The position numbers and the translations under genes were made by a program. This document shows, piece by piece, positions 34,738 to 43,690 of a DNA stretch of 60,810 nt (within the stretch, counting starts at the first letter, position 1; each line of letters begins with the position of its first letter). Origin of the DNA: Butyrivibrio sp. AC2005 (GTDB lineage Bacteria > Bacillota > Clostridia > Lachnospirales > Lachnospiraceae); contig NZ_AUJI01000038.1 in NCBI RefSeq assembly GCF_000424145.1, positions 1-60,810 on the forward strand. Reading direction: 5' to 3'. The notes beneath the pieces are model-generated. The model was not told the origin of the DNA and did no database searches. It worked only from the letters and a program-made list of their open reading frames with translations.

Positions 34738-36006
34738 ATGAATATATCATTTATTGCGAATAATCTATATAGTTCACAGTACATGAAGAATGCCCAGGGG
34801 AATCTCTATGCTCAGAAGACTGACGGAGCCATGAAGAATACAATTATGGGAAAGATGCCGGTAAATCCTTTTGTATCAAGCTTTGACAGAAGAACAGACA
34901 ATGAGGTTAATGATCGAAAAGGATTATCACAGCAGATGCGGCAGATGATACGCTCACTGAAGCAGGATTCTCAGCAAGATCAGAATAATAAAAAAATAAA
35001 TGATTTTCTGACATCATCCGGTTCACCGGATGCAGCAGAGGAAGAGACAGCGCCTAAGCCGACCTATAATTATAAAGAGGTTGCATCCAAAATACAGAGT
35101 GCAAAGACATCAAACAGTGCCGGTCAGGCAGTACTGGCAGCAAAAAGAGCTGTGACGCAGATAAAGAGAAAGATTTCTGCGGGGGATGGTGATCCTGAGG
35201 AACTACAGTTTGCTTTAACCCATGCAAAGCGCATGGAAATGGTGGCAAGAAAAAAGAAACATCATCTGGAACTGGAAGAGATGGTGGCCCGTGCGCAGAA
35301 GCAGGATGAGCGCCTTGACGAACAGGAAGATGCTGTCCGGGGTATTCAGAGTGCCATAACACAGGCAGAGGAAGAAAAGATCACTGAGAAAGAAGACCAA
35401 ATCTTCGATGAGCGCGAGGAGATGTTGGAGGGAGTCACCATCCGCGAAGCGGATTTAAGATGTGACGACCGAAATGCCGCCGAACAAAGTGAGGGGGAGG
35501 ATAAGTTGCAGGGAGTCACCATCCGCGAAGCGGATTTAAGATGTGACGACCGAAATGCCGCCGAACAAAGTGAGGGGGCGGTTCAGTTGGAGGGAGCTCT
35601 AGAGCAAATCGAAGAAAGCGGAGCTAATGTTTCGGATGAAATGATGGCTGATCTGAACAAGATGATCTCTGAATTTGGCGAAGAAGAATTGGAAGAGTTG
35701 GAAGAAACCATGGAGATGCTTGAAGATATGGAAGTCGTAGATCCGCATATGAGCAAAGAGGATTTCGAGGATCTCAAGAGAAAGCACCGGGCTTCGGAAA
35801 ACAAGGCTATAGTAAAAGCAAATATGGAATATCTTAAAGATATGATCAAGCATGAGCTTGGAAAAGCCGGAAGTATTCCCGGTATGGGAGGTGGACAGTC
35901 AGCTTCTGGAGCGGTTGGAAGCCCAGCAGTGCAGGGGGTAACCGTATCAATGCCGGCAATGGCAGCTCCGGTTTCAGATGGAGCTTCGATTGATGTTTCA
36001 ATCTGA
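34738..36006 (+). CDS. Hypothetical coiled-coil protein containing two copies of the ~70-bp repeat
   Basis: The 422-aa protein is mostly charged helix (VAKRAVTQIKRKI, LELEEMVARAQKQDERLDEQED; a Glu-rich tract near 310-340) and ends in a Gly/Ala/Ser-rich tail (SGAVGSPAVQGV...ASIDVSI). Around residues 231-281 it contains the same 22-residue stretch twice (GVTIREADLRCDDRNAAEQ...), encoded by the dispersed repeat. ATG 34738 follows GAGGT; an ATG four codons upstream overlaps that site. Without the insertions the helical region would be continuous. Function unknown, likely linked to the DUF6033 protein upstream. Confidence 0.7.
   Translation: MNISFIANNLYSSQYMKNAQGNLYAQKTDGAMKNTIMGKMPVNPFVSSFDRRTDNEVNDRKGLSQQMRQMIRSLKQDSQQDQNNKKINDFLTSSGSPDAAEEETAPKPTYNYKEVASKIQSAKTSNSAGQAVLAAKRAVTQIKRKISAGDGDPEELQFALTHAKRMEMVARKKKHHLELEEMVARAQKQDERLDEQEDAVRGIQSAITQAEEEKITEKEDQIFDEREEMLEGVTIREADLRCDDRNAAEQSEGEDKLQGVTIREADLRCDDRNAAEQSEGAVQLEGALEQIEESGANVSDEMMADLNKMISEFGEEELEELEETMEMLEDMEVVDPHMSKEDFEDLKRKHRASENKAIVKANMEYLKDMIKHELGKAGSIPGMGGGQSASGAVGSPAVQGVTVSMPAMAAPVSDGASIDVSI
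35428..35579 (+). repeat. ~70-bp dispersed repeat, copies 2 and 3, in tandem and in frame
   Basis: Copies at 35428-35498 and 35509-35579 are identical over about 68 bp and offset by 81 bp (27 codons), so the reading frame is kept. Each carries the hairpin ATCCGC-GAA-GCGGAT, which co-varies with the ATCAGC-GAA-GCTGAT of copy 1. The near identity of the tandem pair implies a recent duplication. Confidence 0.9.
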
Positions 36007-36086
36007 TATGTAGTGGGTTATAAGAAAATAGCTAGCGAAAATACTAAGTTGAACAAAAGAATTTTTTGCCTATTTCGTACAAAAAA

Positions 36087-36135
36087 GTAAGTGTAAAACA
36101 GACCTTTATCAGTGTAATTGATAAGGTCTGTTTTT
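36087..36135 (+). repeat. Palindromic terminator-like repeat R1
   Basis: AAGTGTA box, then AAAACAGACCTTTATC pairing with GATAAGGTCTGTTTT (one bulge), with a second AGTGTAA box in the loop and a T-run at the end. It is the first of a family seen only from here to the end of the window. It lies 80 bp after the preceding stop. Confidence 0.88.
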
Positions 36136-36174
36136 CTCTGTAGTAGTGTATTTTTTGGAATGGAGGTGACTGAG

Positions 36175-37491
36175 TTGAAAAAGAGAAAAAAGAAACCTAT
36201 TGGAGTGATCATTACGACTACTGTGTTGCTGGTAATGGTAGTCTGCGGTCTTGTGTATAGCCATTTTGGAGGATTTAGTACAGGAAAAAGCGCAGATGTA
36301 GATGAATTTGCAAAGTATGCAGAGAAAATCACAGGTGATGAGCTTCCCGGAATAGATGTGCCCGAAGGCACGCGTATTGTTGCGCTTGGTGAAGCAACCC
36401 ATGGTAATAAGGAGTTTCAAGAGCTAAAGAAACTTGTGTTTCAGGACATTGTAGAAAACAATGGAATAAGAGCATTTGCCCTTGAAGCAGACACTGGATG
36501 CTGTGAAGCTATAAACCGTTATATCCACGGAGGTGAGGGAACTTTGGAAGAAGCAACTGAAACTCTTAGATTCACAATTTACAGAACAGATGAGATGGAA
36601 GATCTCATATCCTGGATGAGATCCTATAACGAGACGGCACAGGAAGGTCAAGACCTGCGGTTTTATGGATTCGATATGCAGGATTATGAGTATGAGTATA
36701 GATATGTCCTTGAAGCGCTCACAAAGTCTGGAATCAGTACCACAAAGCTTGAAAAGCTGATGGATGGAACAGAATATTCAGATGAGTTTAGCAGGGAGGA
36801 CAGAGAAAAGATTTTCTCGGAGGTTCGGGATCTTTTGTTAGAAAACAATGATCAGATGGCAGCACATTATGCGGATGTACTGATACAAAACAGTAAGCTC
36901 TTTGATGCGTATGAAAATGATCCGTCTGGTTCAAATGGTATGCGTGATATTTTAATGGCAGAAAATGCAATGTGGATTTTGAATCATGAAGAGCAGCTTG
37001 GAAATAATATGATCTTTATATGTGGGCATAACGGGCATATGGAGCAATTTGGAACGTACGTTGGCGGAAAAGATAAGGTCATGGGAAATATACTTGCTGA
37101 TAAGGTTGGTAGTGATGCCTACTTTAGTATTGGAACGGATTTTTATAAAACAACCTGCAATGTGCCTCAAAACGGGAAACGGCGTACTACTTTCACAGCT
37201 TACTCACACGATCCTTTGGCAAAAGCAGCATATAAGAATGGGTATGATATGTGTTTACTTGATTTTTCAAAGGTTCCGGATGATTCAAGCATTGCAACTT
37301 TAGTAAATGGCTATATACTACTGGGAAGTTTGGATGAGCGTCCGGTAGGCGGACTTAATGGTATAATTATGAGAGCTATCCCATATGCTTACAGACAATG
37401 GAGAAATCCATCAGAAATATATGATGCTATGATATTCGTATCAAAGGCGCATCCAACAAAATCGAGGCCCAAAACAGGAGATACACTATGA
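36175..37491 (+). CDS. Erythromycin esterase family protein, membrane-anchored
   Basis: The 438-aa protein has a Lys-rich start and one transmembrane helix (about 10-30), then the erythromycin-esterase-like fold. It shows the motif VALGEATHGNKEFQELK with the catalytic-type Glu and His, FYGFDMQDY and FICGHNGHM. The family includes EreA/EreB macrolide esterases, but most members have unknown substrates. With an extracytoplasmic domain it could act outside the membrane. I chose TTG 36175 because GGAGGTG lies 8 bp upstream. It overlaps the next gene by 4 bp (ATGA). Confidence 0.88.
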   Translation: MKKRKKKPIGVIITTTVLLVMVVCGLVYSHFGGFSTGKSADVDEFAKYAEKITGDELPGIDVPEGTRIVALGEATHGNKEFQELKKLVFQDIVENNGIRAFALEADTGCCEAINRYIHGGEGTLEEATETLRFTIYRTDEMEDLISWMRSYNETAQEGQDLRFYGFDMQDYEYEYRYVLEALTKSGISTTKLEKLMDGTEYSDEFSREDREKIFSEVRDLLLENNDQMAAHYADVLIQNSKLFDAYENDPSGSNGMRDILMAENAMWILNHEEQLGNNMIFICGHNGHMEQFGTYVGGKDKVMGNILADKVGSDAYFSIGTDFYKTTCNVPQNGKRRTTFTAYSHDPLAKAAYKNGYDMCLLDFSKVPDDSSIATLVNGYILLGSLDERPVGGLNGIIMRAIPYAYRQWRNPSEIYDAMIFVSKAHPTKSRPKTGDTL

Positions 37492-38111
37492 AATTATCAA
37501 AACTTGGTATATGTGGAATTATCAGTCTGCTTTCATATACTGCGATGGTTATGTTTTCGCCCCTTGCTTATCCGGGGTATGACTGGCTTAGCATGGCGGT
37601 AAGTGATCTAAGTGCTGTTGGAGCTCCATCTGCAGAGCTTGCAGGGCAGCTGAATGCCTTGTATGGACCATGTGGACTTGTTTCTATCATGGCCGTCTGC
37701 GTGGCATCTCAGAATCTTAAGACTAAGGTTTTGAGGCTGGGAATATATTTCTTTGCTGCTATGGAATGGATTTCGGATGTAGGATACAAGCTTTTTCCAT
37801 GGGTGGCAGATGCTGACAGTAGTCACCCCCAGAACATAATGCACCTTATAGTAACTGCTTTAGTGGTGATCTTTTCTCTGACAGCGCTTATCCTCTCAAT
37901 AATCGGAGCTAAAAAAGAGGGGATGAAATCTCTTTTTATATGGGCCTGCGTGTGCCTTGCTGCGATGCTCCTTGGGCCTGTCGGAACAGGAATCATGCCA
38001 AAGGCAGTATTCGGGTTGTTTGAGAGATTCAGTACCTTTTCGGCAGTAACATTTAACGCAGTGTTGGGAACATTCTTGTTGCTTGGAAAATTCGGTAAGA
38101 GTTTTGACTGA
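37488..38111 (+). CDS. DUF998 domain membrane protein
   Basis: The 207-aa protein has six predicted transmembrane segments. It shows the DUF998 hallmark YDWLSMAVSDLSAVGAPSAEL after the first helix and QNIMHLIVTALVV in the middle. It overlaps the erythromycin-esterase-like gene by 4 bp and is thus co-translated with it. Function unknown; repeat R2 follows 20 bp after the stop. Confidence 0.88.
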   Translation: MKLSKLGICGIISLLSYTAMVMFSPLAYPGYDWLSMAVSDLSAVGAPSAELAGQLNALYGPCGLVSIMAVCVASQNLKTKVLRLGIYFFAAMEWISDVGYKLFPWVADADSSHPQNIMHLIVTALVVIFSLTALILSIIGAKKEGMKSLFIWACVCLAAMLLGPVGTGIMPKAVFGLFERFSTFSAVTFNAVLGTFLLLGKFGKSFD

Positions 38112-38130
38112 TCTGCAAAATATAATAAAG

Positions 38131-38178
38131 TAAGTGTAAAACAGACCTTTATCAGTGTAACTGATAGGGGCTGTTTTT
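38131..38178 (+). repeat. Palindromic terminator-like repeat R2
   Basis: Box AAGTGTAA, stem CAGACCTTTATCA with TGATAGGGGCTG (two weak pairs), loop box AGTGTAA and a T6 run. The first 25 bases are identical to R1. Confidence 0.85.
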
Positions 38179-38255
38179 TATTGTGATAGATTAGGGTGTG
38201 AAAGGGGAGTGGCATCAAGTAAAGCTTTGGTATGGTTATTGCAAGGAGTAAGAAA

Positions 38256-38414
38256 ATGAATAGAAAACATGAAATTATATGTAATAGCGAAAGAGAAATG
38301 GACAGACGGGCAGATTCCTTGATAGAGCAGGGATACACGGTTGAGAGACATTCAGGTGTATTGCCTCTTCGGCCGGTTTGCATCCCCATATATAAAGTAG
38401 TATTTTGGGGGTGA
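38256..38414 (+). CDS. Small hypothetical protein
   Basis: A 52-aa frame begins at ATG 38256 behind AAGGAG and ends YKVVFWG. It is rich in Arg and Glu at the N-terminus and I know no family. The good ribosome site and the module position (first after R2) favour a real gene, but it may be the shortened relic of a longer one. Confidence 0.45.
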   Translation: MNRKHEIICNSEREMDRRADSLIEQGYTVERHSGVLPLRPVCIPIYKVVFWG

Positions 38415-38464
38415 ATCAGCGTAAAACAGGAAGAGAAAAACATATTAGGAAAAGGAGATTGACC

Positions 38465-38800
38465 ATGACGGATTATATCGCATTCTGCGGACTTGATTGT
38501 GAACAGTGTGACGCGCGTAAAGCAACGGTTAATGATGACAACGAGCTTAGAGTAAAGGTTTCTAAAGAATGGTCTGAGCTAAATGGAGTAGAGATAACCC
38601 CCGAAATGATAAATTGCGTAGGCTGCAGGCTTACAGGAGTGAAGACGCCTTTTTGCCAGTCTTTGTGCAAAATCAGGCAATGTGCATTGGGCAGAAAGGT
38701 TGTTACTTGCGGAGACTGCACTGAAATGACATCATGTTCCAGGCTTTCTGAAATAATCAGTAATAATCCTGATGCCAAGCGCAGACTTGAGGGTAAATAA
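38465..38800 (+). CDS. DUF3795 cysteine-rich protein
   Basis: The 111-aa cytosolic protein has the DUF3795 opening YIAFCGLDCEQCDARKAT and further Cys pairs (CVGCRL, CQSLCKIRQCA, VVTCGDC), probably a zinc- or iron-sulfur-binding fold. AAGGAGA precedes ATG 38465. Function unknown. Confidence 0.9.
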   Translation: MTDYIAFCGLDCEQCDARKATVNDDNELRVKVSKEWSELNGVEITPEMINCVGCRLTGVKTPFCQSLCKIRQCALGRKVVTCGDCTEMTSCSRLSEIISNNPDAKRRLEGK

Positions 38801-38862
38801 AGCTCAGGACTTTGATATAATGTGTTGTAGTTAAAGATAATCGCGATATGACAGGGGGATTT

Positions 38863-39612
38863 ATGGAAAACAAGGATTTTATTGAGGGTTCTGAATTACG
38901 TATTGCTATATGTGATGATGACAAGTCTGATCGGGAAAAGGTACATGTCCTTCTTCAGGACTACTTGAAGAAAAACTCTATAAAAGCACAGGTCAGGATA
39001 TTTGATCATCCTGATACGCTCATAGAAGAGTGCGAGCATTACAGACCTCATATTTACATTCTAGATATAGTTATGCCAATGGTTACAGGAATACAGGCTG
39101 CCAGGGAACTTAGGTGGAATCAGCCGGATGCCCAGATCATTTTTGCAACTTCTGAGAGCTCATATGCGCTGGAGTCTTTTGATGTAAATCCCATAAATTA
39201 TATTTTGAAGCCGATTGAAAAGGAAAAGTTCTTTTCAACTCTTGATCTGGCTATTTCCCGCGTGGATATTGGTAGTGATAAAAGCGTTTGTATAAAGATC
39301 AAGGGTGGCATGCAGACACTGCGGCTTAGCGACATTCTTTATATAGAATATCGCAATCATGTGGTTTCATACCATATGGATAATGGTGAGATCATATCAA
39401 CCCCAACCCTGAGAATAGGATTTGCAGAATATCTTTCAGAGAATCATTCCGGCAAAGATTTTGTAAGATGCCATGAATCAATAGCTGTCAGCATAGCAGC
39501 AATTGATAAGCTGACAAAAACTGATATAACGCTTCGTGGTGGAGAACAGATACCTGTAACAAAGAGTAGATATTCAGATGTTTGTGACAGGTACATGGAT
39601 TATAGGCTATGA
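38863..39612 (+). CDS. LytTR family response regulator
   Basis: The 249-aa protein has an N-terminal receiver (LRIAICDDDKSDREK; phosphorylatable Asp in YILDIVMPM; Lys in YILKPIEKEKF). Its C-terminal LytTR DNA-binding domain starts at about residue 150 (ILYIEYRNHVVSYHMDNGEI; DFVRCHESIAVSI). GGGGG precedes ATG 38863. The matching GHKL sensor kinase is probably the gene at 40742, two genes downstream and across R3. The last 281 bp plus the next gene are duplicated at 43399-43897. Confidence 0.93.
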   Translation: MENKDFIEGSELRIAICDDDKSDREKVHVLLQDYLKKNSIKAQVRIFDHPDTLIEECEHYRPHIYILDIVMPMVTGIQAARELRWNQPDAQIIFATSESSYALESFDVNPINYILKPIEKEKFFSTLDLAISRVDIGSDKSVCIKIKGGMQTLRLSDILYIEYRNHVVSYHMDNGEIISTPTLRIGFAEYLSENHSGKDFVRCHESIAVSIAAIDKLTKTDITLRGGEQIPVTKSRYSDVCDRYMDYRL

Positions 39613-39622
39613 GGAGTTGAAA

Positions 39623-39829
39623 ATGGATAACAAAGCGAACAAGTATGATATCCCTAAAAGGGATGGCAGTGTATGGCCGGAGGATATCTGCCCGGCATAC
39701 ACACCAAGAGAGGATGCTATTCCAAGTATAAAAGGCTGCTGGTATTGTAAATATGCAGATTTTCATCTTAAAGAAGAAAGGGCACTTGAGGTAGGCATCT
39801 GCAAATGGCCAAAAAAAATTATTGATTAA
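39623..39829 (+). CDS. Small conserved Cys-containing protein (copy 1)
   Basis: The 68-aa hydrophilic protein has four Cys in the pattern C...CWYCKYADF...CKWP, which suggests metal binding. I do not recognise the family. GAGGAG precedes the ATG 10 bp after the LytTR gene. A second copy at 43691 differs at only three residues, while third-position changes are frequent, so the protein is under selection in both places. Confidence 0.75.
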   Translation: MDNKANKYDIPKRDGSVWPEDICPAYTPREDAIPSIKGCWYCKYADFHLKEERALEVGICKWPKKIID

Positions 39830-39842
39830 GAGGGAAATGAAA

Positions 39843-40502
39843 ATGATTTTTATAACACCAGTGCTTGGAATTATAGGCATAATAGGAGGACTGCTTTGTG
39901 CAACGGCTGATCTTTTGCTGGATTTAAAAGGGACGAAAAATAAGAAACTTGGAAAAATGGGAGTGATCGACAGCGAATGGGAAAACATGGCACATTGGAG
40001 GTTTGTACTGTCTGATATTCTGGCGATGTTTGCAGTACCGATGTACTCATGTGGATTTATTGCATTGATGATGATTCTAAAAAAGGAGCATCTGGTAATC
40101 TCGACAGTGTTCACAGTCATATTTCTGATTGGAGTAATGGGCGGGTTTATGATACATACTTTTCTGTGCCAGCAGCCGACTATTTACAGAAAAATCGTTG
40201 CAAAAGCTGATCAGGAGCTTGCTGAGGATGTTATACAGTCAGCCTTCAGGCAGATTTATGTACCGTTTTTTACACTGTATTCAATGCTTGTCATTATACC
40301 TGCGATTGCAGTCATAGTGCTGATTATTATTGGATATATTCATGCTCCGCTGTGGTGCGTGATTCTTAATCCCTTTGTCTTTCAACTTGTTGGATTTTGT
40401 TTTAGAGCAACGAAGCTTGAGATCTTCATTGATGCACCAAGCTGCTGTGCTGCGAGTCTGGGGCTTGCGGCATATGGGCTGTTGACACTCATTTGTTTAT
40501 GA
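39843..40502 (+). CDS. DUF6796-like membrane protein
   Basis: The 219-aa protein has six predicted transmembrane helices (first at about 3-22: FITPVLGIIGIIGGLLCATADLLLD). WRFVLSDILAMFAVPMYSCGF is a segment I associate with DUF6796. ATG 39843 is favoured because the ATG two codons earlier is only 2 bp from AGAGGG. It sits between the response regulator and R3. Confidence 0.75.
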   Translation: MIFITPVLGIIGIIGGLLCATADLLLDLKGTKNKKLGKMGVIDSEWENMAHWRFVLSDILAMFAVPMYSCGFIALMMILKKEHLVISTVFTVIFLIGVMGGFMIHTFLCQQPTIYRKIVAKADQELAEDVIQSAFRQIYVPFFTLYSMLVIIPAIAVIVLIIIGYIHAPLWCVILNPFVFQLVGFCFRATKLEIFIDAPSCCAASLGLAAYGLLTLICL

Positions 40503-40520
40503 GGATTATTGAAGAATGAA

Positions 40521-40568
40521 AATAAGTGTAAAACAGACCCATATAAGTGTAATAAAGGGTCTGTTTTA
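40521..40568 (+). repeat. Palindromic terminator-like repeat R3
   Basis: Box AATAAGTGTA, stem ACAGACCC with GGGTCTGT, loop box ATAAGTGTAA and a TTTTA tail. The stem base CCC/GGG differs from R1 with both arms changed. The rest of the 239-bp gap holds a TATAAT (40700-40705) that is probably the kinase promoter -10. Confidence 0.88.
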
Positions 40569-40741
40569 TCGGAGCTTATGCAGATGCCGGAATAACTATA
40601 GTGGTAAATTCGGAGAGGACTTCGAATAAACAGCATTTTACAAGTGGACTGCCTGGAACTTGAAATGGTATTATGAAAGACCGGAAAAATTAACGATGCT
40701 ATAATAATTTAGAAATACATAGTATCAAGGGGGGATTAGTT

Positions 40742-42070
40742 ATGGCTGACCTTTTGTCCAATCCATATACATTGCTGCTATTAGGGGATATAGTAGCTCT
40801 TTTTCTGTATTATGCCATGCATTTGAGTTTTTACGTGATGCGAGAATTCTTTAAGAAGCATAGGATTCTCGTATTTATGATATATGCATTAACTGTGCTG
40901 TCTTTCTTTTACGCCAATACGCTGGGAGTGATTTATATAAATCTGATAGCATCATACCTGGCATTCCTCATTCCATTATTCATTTGCTATAAAGTTAATA
41001 ATATTCGAGGCATAATAAATTTCATTTTCTATTTTGCTGCCCAGAGCGCAATTGAAGTATTCATCACGATTTATGTTCAAGGCGTTCAGAGTATGGATAT
41101 GGTTAAGATAAACTATGACTTTATGACTCCTCAGAGCTATGGAATTATCTTGTCTTTGCAGATTATTGTGGCCAGAGTCATCTGTCTTTTCGGAAATAAG
41201 GATAAGGACAAGAGGCTTGATAAGGAAATGCTTCCATATGTTGTGCTGCCAATCGCTACTATCATTATTTTGGTTCTTGATGGCAACAGATATCTTAGAG
41301 GAGAGGAATATAACCTTTCCCAATATTCTGAACTTATGGTGGTTCTTGTAGCTATTAACATACTTGTCTTTGGATTTCTTGAAAAACACACAAGACTCAT
41401 GAAAATGGAGATGGAAGCAAGGCAAAATGAGTTAAAGCTTCAATCAGATGCGGTTATTATGGAGATTGCAACCAAAGCCATGAGGGAACGACTTGCTATT
41501 TCTGAGAGCATCATGCAGCAGGACAGAGCCATGCGTCATGACAGAAGACATTTTGAGGCTCTTCTTCAAACTCTTTTACAGGATGGCAAGACGCAGGAAG
41601 CCCTGGATTGTCTTAATGAGAGGCTCAAACAGGAACCCCACTCTGTAAAAAGATATTGCGAGAATACTACACTTAATGCGGCAATCACACATTACCTGTC
41701 TATGGCCGAAAAAGAGAATATAAAGGTAAATATATCTGCTAATATCCCTGCAAATCTGAATGTGGATGAGATGCAGCTTGCCATAGTGATCAGTAACCTT
41801 ATAGAGAATGCTATCCATGCTTGCGAAAAAGTTCCTGAGAGTGAGAGACGGATTGACATCACGGCAAGGTATAAAAGTCAGCTTCTGTTTGAGATCACGA
41901 ACTCATGCGCTGAGGAAGTAAAGCTGGATGAGGAAGGACATCCGTTTAATACTGAGGAAGAGCATGGAATAGGAACTAGAAGTGTTCTTAACTTTATAAA
42001 TCAGACAGATAGCGAGATTAGATATATAGCAGAAGAGAAGACTTTTAAGGTCAGGATGCTGATAAATTAA
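40742..42070 (+). CDS. GHKL-type sensor histidine kinase (AgrC/LytS-like)
   Basis: The 442-aa protein has six to seven N-terminal transmembrane helices (about 10-215), a helical linker and the H-box RAMRHDRRHFEALL (phosphorylated His near residue 258). The ATPase has N-box NLIENAIHACEKV and G-box EEHGIGTRSVL. This architecture suits detection of a peptide or small molecule in the membrane. The LytTR regulator at 38863 is its probable partner. It forms a single-gene module between R3 and R4. Confidence 0.93.
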   Translation: MADLLSNPYTLLLLGDIVALFLYYAMHLSFYVMREFFKKHRILVFMIYALTVLSFFYANTLGVIYINLIASYLAFLIPLFICYKVNNIRGIINFIFYFAAQSAIEVFITIYVQGVQSMDMVKINYDFMTPQSYGIILSLQIIVARVICLFGNKDKDKRLDKEMLPYVVLPIATIIILVLDGNRYLRGEEYNLSQYSELMVVLVAINILVFGFLEKHTRLMKMEMEARQNELKLQSDAVIMEIATKAMRERLAISESIMQQDRAMRHDRRHFEALLQTLLQDGKTQEALDCLNERLKQEPHSVKRYCENTTLNAAITHYLSMAEKENIKVNISANIPANLNVDEMQLAIVISNLIENAIHACEKVPESERRIDITARYKSQLLFEITNSCAEEVKLDEEGHPFNTEEEHGIGTRSVLNFINQTDSEIRYIAEEKTFKVRMLIN

Positions 42071-42072
42071 AG

Positions 42073-42128
42073 AATAAGTGTAAAACAGACCTAAAATCAG
42101 TGAAACTGGGGTGGTCTGTTTTATTTTT
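42073..42128 (+). repeat. Palindromic terminator-like repeat R4
   Basis: Box AATAAGTGTAAAACAGACC, loop box ATCAGTGAAA, closing GGTCTGTTTTATTTTT; it starts 3 bp after the kinase stop. Confidence 0.88.
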
Positions 42129-42164
42129 GGGGGATAATAGTATTGTGAAAGGGAGAAACTGATT

Positions 42165-42908
42165 ATGGTTACGAAGAAGGAACTAAAAGAATCACTAAAA
42201 GCACTTGGGATAGAAAATGGGATGACCTTGGAGGTACATTCTTCACTAAGCAGTTTCGGCGAACTAGAGGGTGGTGCAGAAACAGTGATAGATACGTTAA
42301 AAGAGCTTGTTACAACAGAGGGCAGTATTTTCATGCCTGCACTACGCCTAAGCCCAGAACTGCCGCTATCTGAGGAAGATAAAAAGCTTGGTGTTACGGT
42401 GAAAATAAAAATACTTCCAGCTGATGCAGACAGGACAGCCATGGGAATAATTGCTGATACATTCAGGAAAATGCCAGACACCTATACGGGAACAGATACG
42501 ATCAGCACTTCCGGTTGGGGAAAGCACGGAAAAAAGGCGGTGGAAAGCGGCCTCGATTATCCAATCCACAATGGAGGAAAGGCTCTTTTGCTGGGAGTTG
42601 ATATATATAAATTGACAGCGATGCATTACGTGGAAAGTATCACACCTGAGGATATCAATAAGAGGTTTGAACCCAATGAGGAGATAAATCGAATATATCC
42701 CCCGGGGGAGTGGTTTATGGAAGCAGGGCATCCACCTGTAAAGGCATGGTACAAAATACAGGATATGGCTTATGAAAATGGACTTATCAGAGAAAGCTTT
42801 ATCGGCGACTGCAAGGCAATGTTTTTTGATATATGGTCTGTAGTTTCTTTATATGAAAATGAATTAAGACAAGATCCTTACGGTCTATGGGGTATGAAAA
42901 ATGAATAA
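42165..42908 (+). CDS. Aminoglycoside 3-N-acetyltransferase (AAC(3)) family protein
   Basis: The 247-aa protein has the AAC(3)/YokD fold motifs LEVHSSLSSFG near residue 25, GSIFMPAL near 55 and GKALLLGVDIYKLTAMHYVE near 140, which includes the His of the active site. Genuine aminoglycoside acetylation cannot be inferred, since many chromosomal members act on unknown substrates. It overlaps the next gene by 8 bp. Confidence 0.88.
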   Translation: MVTKKELKESLKALGIENGMTLEVHSSLSSFGELEGGAETVIDTLKELVTTEGSIFMPALRLSPELPLSEEDKKLGVTVKIKILPADADRTAMGIIADTFRKMPDTYTGTDTISTSGWGKHGKKAVESGLDYPIHNGGKALLLGVDIYKLTAMHYVESITPEDINKRFEPNEEINRIYPPGEWFMEAGHPPVKAWYKIQDMAYENGLIRESFIGDCKAMFFDIWSVVSLYENELRQDPYGLWGMKNE

Positions 42909-43413
42909 ACGGTTCAGACAATATATAGGCATAGTAGTTGCAATATTTACGTATTATGTGGTTCATGAGGGTGCTCACCTTATCTGCGCCGCTTCTTTTG
43001 GCGTATTTAAGCAGATCATCTTTTCAGGGATAGGCATGCAGATAGATGTCTATCGTGAAAAGATGACAGATAATGAACTTGGCATTTTCTGCCTGGTAGG
43101 TGCGATAGCTACTTTGCTTGTGGGATATGTTTGGGTTCTTTTGGCAAAGAGAATCTGCAGGTCAAAAAATAAATTGATACTTGCATGCATGTACTACATA
43201 ACAATAGCGCTTCTATTCCTGGATCCGTTCTACCTCAGCGTGATATGTGGCTTTGTGGGAGGCGGGGATATGAACGGCATCAGGCTCATATGCCCTGAAG
43301 TGGCAGCCCGAGTGATGTTTGGGGTGTTATTTATTATAAACGGCTTAGTTTTCTGGAAAAAAGTACTACCATGTTATAGAATGGCTTTCAGCATCAGCAC
43401 ATTCTTTATATAG
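42901..43413 (+). CDS. Putative membrane zinc-peptidase-like protein with HExxH motif (copy 1)
   Basis: The 170-aa protein has four to five transmembrane helices and HEGAH (residues 22-26) in the first, an HExxH zinc motif as in M50-type intramembrane proteases. A second motif GGGDMNGI lies near residue 120. A paralogue at 49132 has the same layout. The last residues (AFSISTFFI) are encoded by the border of the duplicated LytTR segment (from 43399), so the native C-terminus has been replaced. Substrate unknown. Confidence 0.75.
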   Translation: MNKRFRQYIGIVVAIFTYYVVHEGAHLICAASFGVFKQIIFSGIGMQIDVYREKMTDNELGIFCLVGAIATLLVGYVWVLLAKRICRSKNKLILACMYYITIALLFLDPFYLSVICGFVGGGDMNGIRLICPEVAARVMFGVLFIINGLVFWKKVLPCYRMAFSISTFFI

Positions 43414-43679
43414 AATATCGCAATCATGTGGTTTCATACCATATGGATAATGGTGAGATCATATCAACCCCAACCCTGAGAATAGGATTTGCAGAATATC
43501 TTTCAGAGAATCATTCCGGCAAAGATTTTGTAAGATGCCATGAATCAATAGCTGTCAGCATAGCAGCAATTGATAAACTGACAAAGATAGATATTACGCT
43601 TCGAGGTGGGGAACAGATACCTGTTACAAAGAGCAGATATTCTGAAGTTAGGGATAGTTATATGGATTTTAGATTTTGA
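43399..43679 (+). pseudogene. Duplicated C-terminal LytTR domain fragment
   Basis: This is nearly identical to 39332-39612, the DNA-binding half of the response regulator. It lacks the receiver and any ribosome site; the only in-frame start is a GTG at 43428. Together with the 68-aa gene it forms a ~499-bp duplication of 39332-39829. Its left border cuts the HExxH gene. A free DNA-binding domain could act as a competitor of the intact regulator if translated. Confidence 0.8.
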
Positions 43680-43690
43680 AAGGCAATGCA

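Noticed and set aside
37823..38443. Long minus-strand frame (206 aa) opposite the DUF998 gene and R2
   Set aside because: It has low-complexity composition, no family features, and it runs through a terminator repeat. The plus-strand gene has clear family motifs.
41903..42481. Minus-strand frame of 192 aa
   Set aside because: It is Ser-rich shadow sequence across the kinase end, R4 and the AAC(3) start, with no recognisable domain or ribosome site.
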